Shown here in pieces: positions 8,301 to 15,671 of a DNA stretch of 19,792 bases. The notes under the pieces are model-generated. The model ran no database searches. It saw nothing but the letters and a program-made list of their open reading frames with translations, and was not told the origin of the DNA. Position 1 is the stretch's first letter, and each line of letters starts with the position of its first letter. This DNA comes from DASROJ01 sp035646975 (GTDB lineage: Bacteria > Acidobacteriota > Polarisedimenticolia > JACPZX01 > DASXTC01), in assembly GCA_035646975.1 (NCBI GenBank), contig DASROJ010000328.1:1-19792 (forward strand), given 5' to 3'. Both the position numbers and the translations under genes were made by a program.

Positions 8301-8616
8301 CAAGAGGATGAGGCCGATCCTGATGACGACCGCCACCACCGTCCTCGGCCTGCTGCCGATGGCGCTTGGCGTGGGCGAGGGGGCCGAGCTGCGCGCGCCG
8401 CTGGCCATCACGGTCATCGGCGGGCTCACCGTGGCCACGTTCCTGACGCTTCTCGTGATACCGGTGGTCTACTCGCTGCTGGATCGAAAGGCCTATCCGG
8501 TCGACGTGGAGGGGGAAGCCGGCGAGCGCCATGCCGCGCCCGCGGGTGTGCCTGTGATGCCGGACATCCAGGGCATGGCGCAATTCCCGGGCGACTCGGC
8601 GGAGCCGGTGCGGTGA
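5323..8616 (+). CDS. RND efflux permease 1 (AcrB/HAE-type)
   Basis: 1097 residues. Inner-membrane proton-driven pump subunit. Seen: TM1 at about 12-30, a first large periplasmic domain to about 325, TM2-6 to about 485, a second periplasmic domain, then TM8-12. The TM4 motif GMLVDDAIVVLEAI carries adjacent Asp397 and Asp398, and TM10 carries GIVVKNAIVLID with Lys965. These match the Asp-Asp-Lys proton relay of AcrB-type pumps (Asp407, Asp408, Lys940). The TM6-TM7 cytoplasmic segment (about 485-567) is longer than the short helix usual in AcrB. The start directly follows the adaptor stop and has only a weak ribosome site, so it probably relies on coupling. Acidic residues diagnostic of metal transport were not examined structurally, so the substrate class is open. 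Confidence 0.93.
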   Translation: MSLVGFSLKRRVTVSMCAVALVIFGVVAFTRLPINLLPDISYPTLTVETRYPGAAPAEIESLVSRPLEEAVGVVAGVQRITSVSRPGLSQVTLEFAWGRNMDFASIDVREKLDLVVLPREAEKPVVLRFDPANDPVVRLYLTGGGNLYQLRYIADEVIKKDLESTEGVAAIKVNGGYEEEIQVKVDEGKLSMLGLTIQDVNQKLLRENVNQAGGSLYESEARYLVRARNEFKDLDDIMKTVLVSKDGRNVAMSDVAEVTRGHRQREVITRFGNQEAVELALYKSGDANTVSVVRSVQQRLDRVRKELPAGVQLVTGADQSRFIQASIREVISNAVIGGLFSIVILLFFLKDVLTTIIIGVSIPISIIATFFLMYQTGTTLNVMSLGGLALGVGMLVDDAIVVLEAIHKRKERGETGFLAAERGTNEVGRAVVASTLTTVAVFVPVVFVEGIAAQLFRDQALTVSFSLLASLVVSLTLNPMLYALAGRTTAPPAGGPAPEQSPQRGYQRALRAFFVTAPASALRGARVAVKKSFAGLAYLLRPVTGTFDAALGAVMRSYPPALRWALRSRGTVLALSMAAFIGSLLLVRGMGVDLIPSLSEGEFSFLVELPEGTPLETTDAVVQEAQKILKSDPNVDYYSSIVGGAGLSLARTGTEGENAARIQVRMKTGTVRRDEEAVAERLRASLEKTRDARFKFERPSYFTFRTPIELEVYGDNISDLQTTTASLKKAVEGVPGLVDVKSSMEIGNPELQITFNRQQLTRLGLDLFQVASTVRNKVQGEVATRFQEGDREIDIRVRSVEVGTASINEVNDMIVGQRDGVPILLRSVADVRLTEGPSEIRRIGQKRAAVISGNLSGRDMGAVATDVRAVIAGQLLPAGVIADLSGQEAEMQRSFRSLMMAMGLAIFLVYLVMACEFESLLHPFVVMFTVPLGAIGAILALVATGHSINVVGLIGAVMLAGIVVKNAIVLIDAVNLLRSEGMPMEEALIQAGLKRMRPILMTTATTVLGLLPMALGVGEGAELRAPLAITVIGGLTVATFLTLLVIPVVYSLLDRKAYPVDVEGEAGERHAAPAGVPVMPDIQGMAQFPGDSAEPVR

Positions 8617-11600
8617 GTCTCGCCACGCTGTCGATACGCCGGCCCGTCACGACGATGATGGGTCTGCTGTGCGCCATGGTGATCGGCGGCATCGCGCTGT
8701 TCAGGCTTCCACTGGCCTACCTGCCGTCGGTGGACGCCCCGTTCATCGGCATCCAGATACCCTATCCCAACTCGAACCCCACGCAGGTCGAAAAGGAAAT
8801 CGTCAAGCCGATCGAAGAGGCGCTGGCCACGCTGTCGGGTGTCAAGAAGCTGAACGCGAACGCCACCGCCGACAGCGCCGAGTTCAATCTGCAGTTCACC
8901 TGGGGTCAGAACCTCGACATCGTCAGGATGCAGGTGAGCGAGAAGATGGACCAGGTCAAACCGACGCTGCCGCCCGGGATAGGCGACATCCAGATTTTCT
9001 CGTTCAACACCAGCGACATCCCGGTCATCGAAGGGAGGATCGCCGCCGAGGGAGTGGACCTCTCGCGCAACTACGACCTCATCGAAGCCCGCGTGCTCAA
9101 CCGGATCCGCCGCGTGCCCGGAGTGGCGCGCGTCGATCTCGGGGGCGTTGCGCCCAGGGAGATAACGATCGACCTGATCCTCGATCGGATCAAGGAGCAC
9201 TCGGTCGATCTGGGCGAGCTGATCGCCAAGCTTCGCGGCGCGACATCCAACATGGTGCTGGGACAGGTGACGCACGGCGGTCTGCGTTACACCGCGCGCG
9301 CCCAGGCGGCCTTCGACTCGCTGGACATGATTCGCGACCTGCCGGTGAACCGGCAGGGGCTGAAGCTCTCCGATATCGCCGAGATCCGGTACGAGGAGCC
9401 GCCGATCAATTTCGGCCGCCACCTCGACGGGCATTACGCCGTGGCGGTTGACGTCTTCAAGGAATCCACCGCCAACACCGTCGATGTCGTGCGAGCCGTC
9501 CTCAAGGTGGTCCACGAAGACATCGACACCGATCCGCTGCTCAAAGGGGTCCAGCTGTTCATCTGGCAGGACCAGGCCAAGGCGATCACCGACGGCATCG
9601 ACGGGCTGAAGAGCGCCGGGGCGATAGGCTCCGTGCTGGCCGTCGTGATTCTGTTTCTCTTCCTGCGCCGCATCGACTCGACCGTCATCGTCGCTTTCTC
9701 CATCCCCTTCTCGCTCATCGCGGCGTGTGGTGTCATGTACTTCCTGGGCAAGACGCTCAACATCCTCTCGATGATGGGCTTGATGCTGGGCGTCGGAATG
9801 CTGGTGGATGACGCCATCGTCGTGCTCGAAGCCATCGACCGGCGTCACCGCGAGGAGCGCGACCCGAAGAAGGCCGCACTCCAGGGGGCCCGCTCGGTCG
9901 CGATGGCCGTCACCACCTCGACCCTGACCACCATCATCGTCTTTCTGCCGCTCATCGTCGGCTCCGGGACCGAGCTGACCACCTGGCTCGGCGAGGTGGG
10001 CATCACGATCTCGGTTTCACTGGCATGCTCCCTCGTCTCCTCGCTGACCCTGATCCCGCTGATGTCGGCGCGGCTGCTTCGCCGGCGCGAAACGCCGCGC
10101 ATCGCCTGGGTCGAATGGCTCGAAGATCGTTACGTGGATGTGCTGGCCTGGACGATGCGCCGCAAGGGATGGACGTTCGTCATCGTGGTGCTTGGCCTGT
10201 TCGTGGGGTTCATTCCGTTTCTTCTCGGGATGGTGCCAATGGGAATGTTCGCCGGCACCGTGAACAATCGTCTGGCCCTCGATTACGACTTCTCCGACTT
10301 CGTCTACAAGTCGGATGCCGAGCGGGCCGTCAATCAGGTCGAAGCGTACCTGCGCGAGAACAAGGACAGATTCTTCGTCAAGTCGGTCTACAGCTATTAC
10401 GCGGAGAACGAGGCGCGCACGGTACTCATCCTCGATCGCGACAACCTGGGCGACAGCAACATCAAGGACCTTCGGGTGAAAATCCGGGAAGGGCTGCCTG
10501 TCGTCCCCGGAGTGAAGATCCAGTTCCACGAGGAGGCCGACCAGGGCGGCAGCAGCACCTATTTCTCCGTCAAGTTCTTCGGCCAGGACAGCATCATCCT
10601 TCAGCATCTCTGCGAGGAAGCGGAAAGAAGGCTGGCCACCGTGCCCGGGGTGGAGGATCTCTCCACATCGCTCACCCATGGCCGGCGCGAGGTGCAGGTC
10701 GTGATCGACCGCGACAAGGCGCTGCGCAACGGCCTGACGGCCGAGGATGTCTCGCAGATCTTCCAGTTCACTCTCGGCGGAATGAGACTCCAGCGGTTCA
10801 ACGCGGGCAACCGGGAGGTGGAGACATGGCTCGAGCTGCGGCGTGACGACCGTGAGAACCTCGAGGACCTCAAGAACCTCCAGATCTCATCGCAGGCCGG
10901 CCGCACGGTGCTGCTGGGCGATATCGCGTCGTTCCAGATTGTCAGGCGCGCGCAGGAGATCAACCGTGAGAACCGGAAGGTGCGCGCGGCGGTCAACGCG
11001 ACGTACGAAGGCAAGGACTGGGCCGGCACGCAGAAGCAGATCTCCGGCCTGATGGACGCGTTCGATCTTCCGCCGGGCTACACCTGGTCATGGGACGACA
11101 ACATCATCGAGCAGGGCCAGGAAAACGCCCAGATGGGAATCAACTTCATCCTCGCGCTGGTGCTCGTCTACATCGTGATGGCGTCGCTGTTCGAGTCGCT
11201 CGCGCAGCCGTTCGCGATTCTGTTCTCGATCCCGTTTTCGGTGACGGGAGCGGCATGGCTGCTGGCCGCCACCCGCACGCCGTTCAACCTCATGGCCCAG
11301 ATCGGCCTGCTGATCCTGATTGGCGTGGTGGTTCGAAACGGCATCGTGCTGCTGGATCATCTCAACCAGCTTCGCAATGCCGGGGTGCCGCGCGACGAGG
11401 CGATCCTGATGGCGGGGCGCGATCGGATGCGCCCCATCGTGATGACGGCGCTCACCACCGTGGCGGGCCTCGCCCCGCTGGCCTTCGGCGGATCGACGGT
11501 GGGCGACATCTACTACTACCCGCTGGCGCGCACCGTGATGGGCGGGCTGATCTCCTCCACGGTGCTGACGCTGATCGTCCTGCCCTACATCAACGTGGGA

Positions 11601-11705
11601 GTGGAAGGGGTCGCCTCCTGGATGCGAAGCCTCTGGGCGACCTCGGCGTCCCGCCCGGTCCCCGCGCCGATGACCCCTCCAGGCGAAGAACCCCTGACCT
11701 CGTGA
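8613..11705 (+). CDS. RND efflux permease 2 (AcrB/HAE-type), Arg in place of the TM10 Lys
   Basis: 1030 residues. A second, clearly different RND permease. It begins at GTG overlapping the previous TGA by 4 nt, with GGAG 8 nt upstream. TM4 carries GMLVDDAIVVLEAI with Asp399 and Asp400. TM10 reads GVVVRNGIVLLDHL, placing Arg908 where AcrB-type pumps usually have the relay Lys. The two large periplasmic domains and twelve-helix layout are otherwise complete, with no frameshift. Two permeases after one adaptor recall the heteromeric MdtABC arrangement, in which the two subunits have different roles; that this pair is heteromeric is inference. No outer-membrane factor gene follows: the next gene is convergent and starts its stop codon 8 nt away. 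Confidence 0.93.
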   Translation: MSLATLSIRRPVTTMMGLLCAMVIGGIALFRLPLAYLPSVDAPFIGIQIPYPNSNPTQVEKEIVKPIEEALATLSGVKKLNANATADSAEFNLQFTWGQNLDIVRMQVSEKMDQVKPTLPPGIGDIQIFSFNTSDIPVIEGRIAAEGVDLSRNYDLIEARVLNRIRRVPGVARVDLGGVAPREITIDLILDRIKEHSVDLGELIAKLRGATSNMVLGQVTHGGLRYTARAQAAFDSLDMIRDLPVNRQGLKLSDIAEIRYEEPPINFGRHLDGHYAVAVDVFKESTANTVDVVRAVLKVVHEDIDTDPLLKGVQLFIWQDQAKAITDGIDGLKSAGAIGSVLAVVILFLFLRRIDSTVIVAFSIPFSLIAACGVMYFLGKTLNILSMMGLMLGVGMLVDDAIVVLEAIDRRHREERDPKKAALQGARSVAMAVTTSTLTTIIVFLPLIVGSGTELTTWLGEVGITISVSLACSLVSSLTLIPLMSARLLRRRETPRIAWVEWLEDRYVDVLAWTMRRKGWTFVIVVLGLFVGFIPFLLGMVPMGMFAGTVNNRLALDYDFSDFVYKSDAERAVNQVEAYLRENKDRFFVKSVYSYYAENEARTVLILDRDNLGDSNIKDLRVKIREGLPVVPGVKIQFHEEADQGGSSTYFSVKFFGQDSIILQHLCEEAERRLATVPGVEDLSTSLTHGRREVQVVIDRDKALRNGLTAEDVSQIFQFTLGGMRLQRFNAGNREVETWLELRRDDRENLEDLKNLQISSQAGRTVLLGDIASFQIVRRAQEINRENRKVRAAVNATYEGKDWAGTQKQISGLMDAFDLPPGYTWSWDDNIIEQGQENAQMGINFILALVLVYIVMASLFESLAQPFAILFSIPFSVTGAAWLLAATRTPFNLMAQIGLLILIGVVVRNGIVLLDHLNQLRNAGVPRDEAILMAGRDRMRPIVMTALTTVAGLAPLAFGGSTVGDIYYYPLARTVMGGLISSTVLTLIVLPYINVGVEGVASWMRSLWATSASRPVPAPMTPPGEEPLTS

Positions 11706-11713
11706 GAAGTTGG

Positions 11714-13654
11714 CTACTTGACGACGAGCGGGGCGGACTCGCTGTATTCGAACCACTTCGAGTTCGGGTTCTTGCCGAGCACCTTGATGAAGATGAACGG
11801 CTTTGCGCTCTTGCAGATGGTCGACCACTTGTTGGCCGGCATCGTCCACGACGTCGTGACCAGCATCTTCTTGCCGCTGCTGACCTTGATCGAATAGGAC
11901 ACCGTGGAGCCGACGAGGACCTTGAACAGATGGTAGGTCTCCGGGGTCCAGACGATGGTCGGCGGCGCGTCCGCGCAGCTCAGGTTGCCGTTGGTCGGCG
12001 AGACGACCGTGATGTCGCATGCATCGCCACCTTCATTGTCACCGTCCGTGTTGGCCTGGGTCGGGTTGTACACGGTGGGGCAGTTGTCAGCCGGCGCGCA
12101 GACGCCATCGCCGTCCGGATCGAGTCCCGCGCCGCAGGCGCCGGCCTGCGTGTTGTCCAGGGTGATGGTGATCGATGTCGATGTCGTCTCGTTGCCGGCC
12201 GCATCGCGGGCGCTGGCCGCCAGCGTGTGCAGCCCGTTGGGCACCGAGGTCGTATCCCAGGTGTAGTTGTAGGGCGCCGCAAGCAGCACGCTGCCGAGGT
12301 TGCTCCCGTCGAGCATGAACTGCACCGCGATCACGCCGATGTTGTCGGCGGCGCTGGCCGAGAGCACCGTCGTGCCGGTGAGGGTGACGCCTCCCGTGGG
12401 CGCGAACATCGAGACCGTGGGCGGGGTCAGGTCCGTATTGTTCACGGTCACGTTGAACGCGATCGAAGTGGTCCTGTTGCCGGCGGCGTCACGGGCCACG
12501 GCTGCCAGGGTGTGCAGACCGTTGGAAGCGGTGGTGGTCGACCATGTGAGCGCATAGGGCGCCGTAGTGTCCTCGGAGCCGAGGTCGGCCCCGTCGATCC
12601 TGAATTGGACTCCCGCAACGCCCATGTTGTCGCTCGCGTTGGCCGAGACGATGACCACGCCGCCCACGGTGGTCCCGTTCGTCGGGGCCGTCATCGCCAC
12701 GCTGGGAGGCGTCAGGTCGGGGTTGTTCACCGTGACGCTGACGGCGCTCGAGGTGGTCCTGTTGTTCGCCGCGTCGCGCGCGCGCGCGCTCAGCGTATGG
12801 ATGCCATTGATCAGCGACGCGGTGTTCCACGAAATCGCATACGGCGCCACGGTGTCCTCCGCGCCATAGCTCACCCCGTCCACCAGGAACTGCACTCCTG
12901 CGACGCCGACGTTGTCCGAGGCGTTTGCCGTCACGCTCACGGCGCCCAGGACCACGGCGCCGGGGGCCGGCGCACTGACGGAAACCGTCGGAGGCGTGGT
13001 GTCGGGATTGTTCACGGTGACCGTTCGCGTCGACGTGGTCATGTTGCCAGCTGCGTCGCGCGCCACCGCCGAGACGGCATGGGAGGCGTTGGTCACCGTG
13101 GTCGTGTCCCACAGGATCGAGAACGGAGAGCTGGTATCCTCGGCGCCGATGTTGTTTCCATCCACCTTGAACTGCACGCCGACCACGGCCACGTCGTCAG
13201 TGGCGGTGGCTGAAACCGTCACGGTCCCGAAGAGGGTGGCGCCGGCGGCGGGTCCTGTCATCGATGTCGTGGGCGCCGTCACATCCCGCGGCTGCCCGGA
13301 CATGACGTTGGAAAAGCCGCTCTCGTTCGCGCTGGTGTCGAAGCAGGTCACGGCGATCCAGTAAACCTTTGTCGGATCGAGCGATGTGATGAGGGTCTGC
13401 GTGGCTGGGGGATTGACAACGCGGGTGGTGGCCACCGCGGCGGCCTGAGCCGGTGTCAGACTGAAAACGCCCGAGTCGGTGGAGATATAGACCCGGTAAC
13501 CCGCGAGATCCGAGTCGGTCGTGTTGGCATTCCACATGACCGTCAGCGAGCCGGTCGTGGCCGCAAGCATCGGCTCCGAGATCAGGCCCATGACGCAGAG
13601 GCCCGCCAGCACGGCGGTTTGGAGAATCCTGCCGAAGGCGGAATGCCGGCCCAT
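11714..13654 (-). CDS. Secreted Fn3 / four Ig-like repeats / thrombospondin type 3 protein
   Basis: 646 residues. Seen in order: signal peptide 1-31; fibronectin III-like domain about 34-123 (AGYRVYISTD, then LDPTKVYWIAV); four Ig-like units starting at 124, 218, 313 and 408, each 94-95 residues with a GVQF-x-DG core and an ARDAAGN-type edge strand; calcium-binding thrombospondin type 3 loops at 511-547 (DPDGDGVCAPADNCP, DGDNEGGDACD); and a C-terminal module 548-646 with Cys560 and Cys614. Likely surface-exposed or released, perhaps in adhesion or matrix binding (inference). No LPXTG, PEP-CTERM or type IX tail is seen. The start at 13654 is chosen for GGAGG 5 nt upstream; a GTG at 13675 lacks support. 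It ends convergently 8 nt from the RND operon and is a paralogue of the gene upstream. Confidence 0.85.
   Translation of the reverse strand: MGRHSAFGRILQTAVLAGLCVMGLISEPMLAATTGSLTVMWNANTTDSDLAGYRVYISTDSGVFSLTPAQAAAVATTRVVNPPATQTLITSLDPTKVYWIAVTCFDTSANESGFSNVMSGQPRDVTAPTTSMTGPAAGATLFGTVTVSATATDDVAVVGVQFKVDGNNIGAEDTSSPFSILWDTTTVTNASHAVSAVARDAAGNMTTSTRTVTVNNPDTTPPTVSVSAPAPGAVVLGAVSVTANASDNVGVAGVQFLVDGVSYGAEDTVAPYAISWNTASLINGIHTLSARARDAANNRTTSSAVSVTVNNPDLTPPSVAMTAPTNGTTVGGVVIVSANASDNMGVAGVQFRIDGADLGSEDTTAPYALTWSTTTASNGLHTLAAVARDAAGNRTTSIAFNVTVNNTDLTPPTVSMFAPTGGVTLTGTTVLSASAADNIGVIAVQFMLDGSNLGSVLLAAPYNYTWDTTSVPNGLHTLAASARDAAGNETTSTSITITLDNTQAGACGAGLDPDGDGVCAPADNCPTVYNPTQANTDGDNEGGDACDITVVSPTNGNLSCADAPPTIVWTPETYHLFKVLVGSTVSYSIKVSSGKKMLVTTSWTMPANKWSTICKSAKPFIFIKVLGKNPNSKWFEYSESAPLVVK
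12149..13285 (-). repeat. Four tandem Ig-like coding repeats of about 285 bp
   Basis: Units run 13285-13004, 13003-12719, 12718-12434 and 12433-12149 in reading order. The constant 94-95 codon period and recurring DxTPP start show tandem duplication. The protein sequences differ enough that the copies are not recent. The fourth unit lacks the AEDT or SEDT motif of the others (SVLLAAPY instead). Confidence 0.8.
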
Positions 13655-13936
13655 CAACCCCTCCACACCTGCCACACAGACTCTCTGCGCTCCCGGCCAC
13701 GTGGGACTGTGTCCGGTTTGGCAGTCTTCTATCGAATGTCGCGGTGTTCCACGCCGAATCCGCTATCTTGCGAGTTCGTGTGGTCGGCGGCCAGCGGGGG
13801 TTGGCCACCGTACTGCCCTCCCCGGGCGGGGTGCCGTGGGAGTGGTGCGTCGGCTTTCAGCGGGTCCTGATGTGCTCTCCAGCATGGTTGTCGGCGACTC
13901 AGTCAATGAATGTTCCGAATCGCCGCCGCACTCACG

Positions 13937-13964
13937 AATATAGCGAGATCAACGGGCGAGTCAA
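13937..13964 (-). promoter_or_regulatory. Sigma70-like promoter for the four-repeat surface protein
   Basis: Minus-strand TTGACT (13964-13959), 16-nt spacer, TATATT (13942-13937). Predicted start near 13930 gives a leader of about 275 nt before the ATG at 13654. The same arrangement precedes the paralogue, which raises confidence. Confidence 0.5.
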
Positions 13965-13992
13965 GCCAGACGATGCCGATATCGCATCTGGC
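13965..13992 (-). repeat. Bulged inverted repeat abutting the -35 box
   Basis: Arms GCCAG and CTGGC with inner ATGC/GCAT around a GATATC core, interrupted by a 3-nt bulge. It touches the -35 hexamer and lies 58 nt past the upstream gene's stop. It could be an operator or an RNA stem at the end of the upstream transcript; it has no U tract. Confidence 0.4.
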
Positions 13993-14049
13993 AGGCGGCG
14001 ATGTCGACTTCTTCCGGTGTCGCGTCGCCGCCCGCTCAGAACTGCGAAG

Positions 14050-15396
14050 CTACCTGACGGTGATCGTCTGCGTCTCGCTGTACTCCTGGCTGCCTTGCTT
14101 GCCGGTTCTGCCCAGCACCCTGATGTACAGGTTCGAGGTCAGGTTCCCGCAGATGCTGCTCCAGCTCGAGGGACTGACGGTCCACGAGGTGGTGGCCAGC
14201 CAACGGTTGCCGTTGCTCACTGCCGTCGCGAAGGTCGTCGTCGTGCCGATGGAGACCTTGAAGGAGGTGTAGATCTCCGGAGTCCACCGGATGGTTGGGG
14301 GAGGGTCGGCGCAGGTCACGTCGCCCGAGAGCGGGAAGATGATGGTGATGTCACAGGCATCGCCACCTTCGGCATCGCCGTCGGTGTTCTGCTGGCCCGG
14401 ATTGTAGTTCGCCGGGCAGTTGTCGGTGGCATCACACACACCGTCGGCGTCGACATCCGGACAGGGCGGAGTCGTCGTGTTACCGATCGTGATGTTGCGT
14501 CCGTCGGTCGTGGCGATGTTGCCAGCGGCGTCGCGCGCCCTGGCTGAGATGCTGTACAGGCCGTTTGGCAGCGTGTTCGTGTCCCAGCTGATGGCGTAGG
14601 GAGCCGTGGTGTCTTCCGCGCCGAGGGGCACTCCGCCGAGCAGGAACTGAACGGACCAGACGCCGACGTTATCGCTGGCGGCGGCCGAAATGGTGACGCT
14701 GCCCTGCACGGTGGAACCTCCCGCCGGCGTGCTCATCCCGACCGTTGGCGAGGTCGTGTCGGTGGACGTGGTCGAGGTGGTCACCTGGACGAGAACCGAC
14801 GTTGTCGTGTTGCCGGCGCCGTCGCGGGCTCTGGCGGAAATCATGTGCGACCCGCCGCTCGCGCCGGTGGAATTCCATTGCGCCGAGAACGGGGCGAGTG
14901 TGTCTTCCGCGCCCGTATCGATGCCATCGACGAGGAATTGGACTCCGGTCACGCCCACGTCATCCGAGGCGTTGGCCGTCATGTTGACGAAGCCGGAGAC
15001 AGCCGCACCGGACAACGGCGCCGTGAGCGAGACCACCGGAGACAGGGTGTCCCTGGGCTGCGCCGAGACGACGTTGGAGAATCCGCTTTCGTTGGCGCTG
15101 GTATCCAGGGCGGTCACGGCGAACCAGTAGACCTGCGTCGGGTCGAGACCGGAAATCATGGTGGACGTCGTCAGACGAGTCACGTCACGCGTGGTTGCAA
15201 GAGCCTGAGCCTGCGAAGGGGTCAGGCTGAACACCGTCGAATCGGTGGATTGGTAGACCCGATAGCCGGCGAGGTCCAGATCCACGGTATTGCCGTCCCA
15301 CGCGACGGTCAACGACGCGGTGGCCGCCTGGGCTGGCAGTACGGCGAGGCTCAGGGCGCACAGGGAGGACAGGATGAAGGTCTGCAGGTGGCTCAT
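14050..15396 (-). CDS. Secreted Fn3 / two Ig-like repeats / thrombospondin type 3 protein
   Basis: 448 residues, shorter paralogue of the protein encoded just downstream. Seen: signal peptide 1-25 ending AQA; fibronectin III-like domain about 27-114 (AGYRVYQSTD, LDPTQVYWFAV, ESGFSNVVSAQPRD); two Ig-like units beginning at 116 and 213; thrombospondin type 3 loops 311-349 (DVDADGVCDATDNCP, DGDAEGGDACD); C-terminal module 350-448 with Cys362 and Cys416. The start at 15396 is preceded by GAGG with 5-nt spacing; an upstream in-frame ATG at 15447 would put extra polar residues before the signal peptide. Its order of domains equals that of the paralogue except for two fewer Ig units, so one arose from the other by gene duplication plus repeat gain or loss. 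Substrate or partner unknown. Confidence 0.85.
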   Translation of the reverse strand: MSHLQTFILSSLCALSLAVLPAQAATASLTVAWDGNTVDLDLAGYRVYQSTDSTVFSLTPSQAQALATTRDVTRLTTSTMISGLDPTQVYWFAVTALDTSANESGFSNVVSAQPRDTLSPVVSLTAPLSGAAVSGFVNMTANASDDVGVTGVQFLVDGIDTGAEDTLAPFSAQWNSTGASGGSHMISARARDGAGNTTTSVLVQVTTSTTSTDTTSPTVGMSTPAGGSTVQGSVTISAAASDNVGVWSVQFLLGGVPLGAEDTTAPYAISWDTNTLPNGLYSISARARDAAGNIATTDGRNITIGNTTTPPCPDVDADGVCDATDNCPANYNPGQQNTDGDAEGGDACDITIIFPLSGDVTCADPPPTIRWTPEIYTSFKVSIGTTTTFATAVSNGNRWLATTSWTVSPSSWSSICGNLTSNLYIRVLGRTGKQGSQEYSETQTITVR

Positions 15397-15632
15397 GAGT
15401 TCCTCGCTCGGGCGCACGGGTGCCCATGTGGATGAGATCGCTTTCATGAATCACTTCGGCCTGCTGTCGATGCGGCCGGAAGCGTCGGCCGGCAGCCCGT
15501 GACTCCGGGCCGCCGCCCTTCATCCCAGAAGCGGGGGGCGGTGGGAAGCGTGCGGGGTACTTTGTTGTGTCATCGGCACCTTGTGTTCGTCGATGCCGGC
15601 GGGTCGACACGTTGCAGGACGTCGTCTCGCAC

Positions 15633-15670
15633 TGACCTGTTCGAATATATGGCTCGAACGCAATAGGTCA
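15633..15670 (-). promoter_or_regulatory. Nested dyads over the core promoter, possible operator
   Basis: Outer arms TGACCT (15633-15638) and AGGTCA (15665-15670) enclose inner arms GTTCGA (15639-15644) and TCGAAC (15654-15659, 9-nt spacer). They overlap both the -35 and -10 boxes, a place where a dimeric repressor would block RNA polymerase. Regulator unknown. Confidence 0.4.
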
Positions 15671-15671
15671 A
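15644..15671 (-). promoter_or_regulatory. Sigma70-like promoter for the two-repeat surface protein
   Basis: Minus-strand TTGACC (15671-15666), 16-nt spacer, TATATT (15649-15644). Predicted start near 15637, leader about 240 nt. Same hexamers and spacer as the promoter of the paralogue. Confidence 0.55.

Larger units (their letters stand above)
13655..14049. other. Intergenic region and long leader between the two paralogues
   Basis: 395 nt without a supported gene. It holds a minus-strand promoter candidate at 13937-13964, a hairpin directly upstream of it at 13965-13992, and a GC-rich dyad near 13818-13829 inside the leader. The open frames here lack ribosome sites and protein features. Confidence 0.6.

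Noticed and set aside
4072..8583. Very long minus-strand open frame (about 1500 codons) opposite the RND genes
   Set aside because: It mirrors the RND coding frame in high-GC DNA, is rich in His, Arg, Asp and Gln, and shows no domain, signal or ribosome site. It is a shadow of the real genes.
8493..9848. Minus-strand 451-codon open frame opposite permease 2
   Set aside because: Antisense shadow with Asp/His/Arg-rich composition typical of the complement of RND codons.
12775..12787. Alternating CG run, possible Z-DNA
   Set aside because: It encodes the ARAR part of an Ig unit, and a similar run occurs inside dacB near 3450. GC-rich codon use explains it.
11090..13213. Plus-strand open frame of about 700 codons crossing the RND2 end and the surface-protein gene
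   Set aside because: It runs out of frame through RND2 and antisense through the Ig repeats, is Arg/Gly/His-rich and has no protein features.
12149..13285. Regularly spaced repeats read as a CRISPR-like array
   Set aside because: The period is about 285 bp in one open frame with Ig-like protein units; there are no short identical repeats with unique spacers.
13738..14547. Plus-strand open frame of 267 codons across the gap between the paralogues
   Set aside because: Mostly antisense to the two-repeat surface gene, Arg/Gly-rich, with no supported start.
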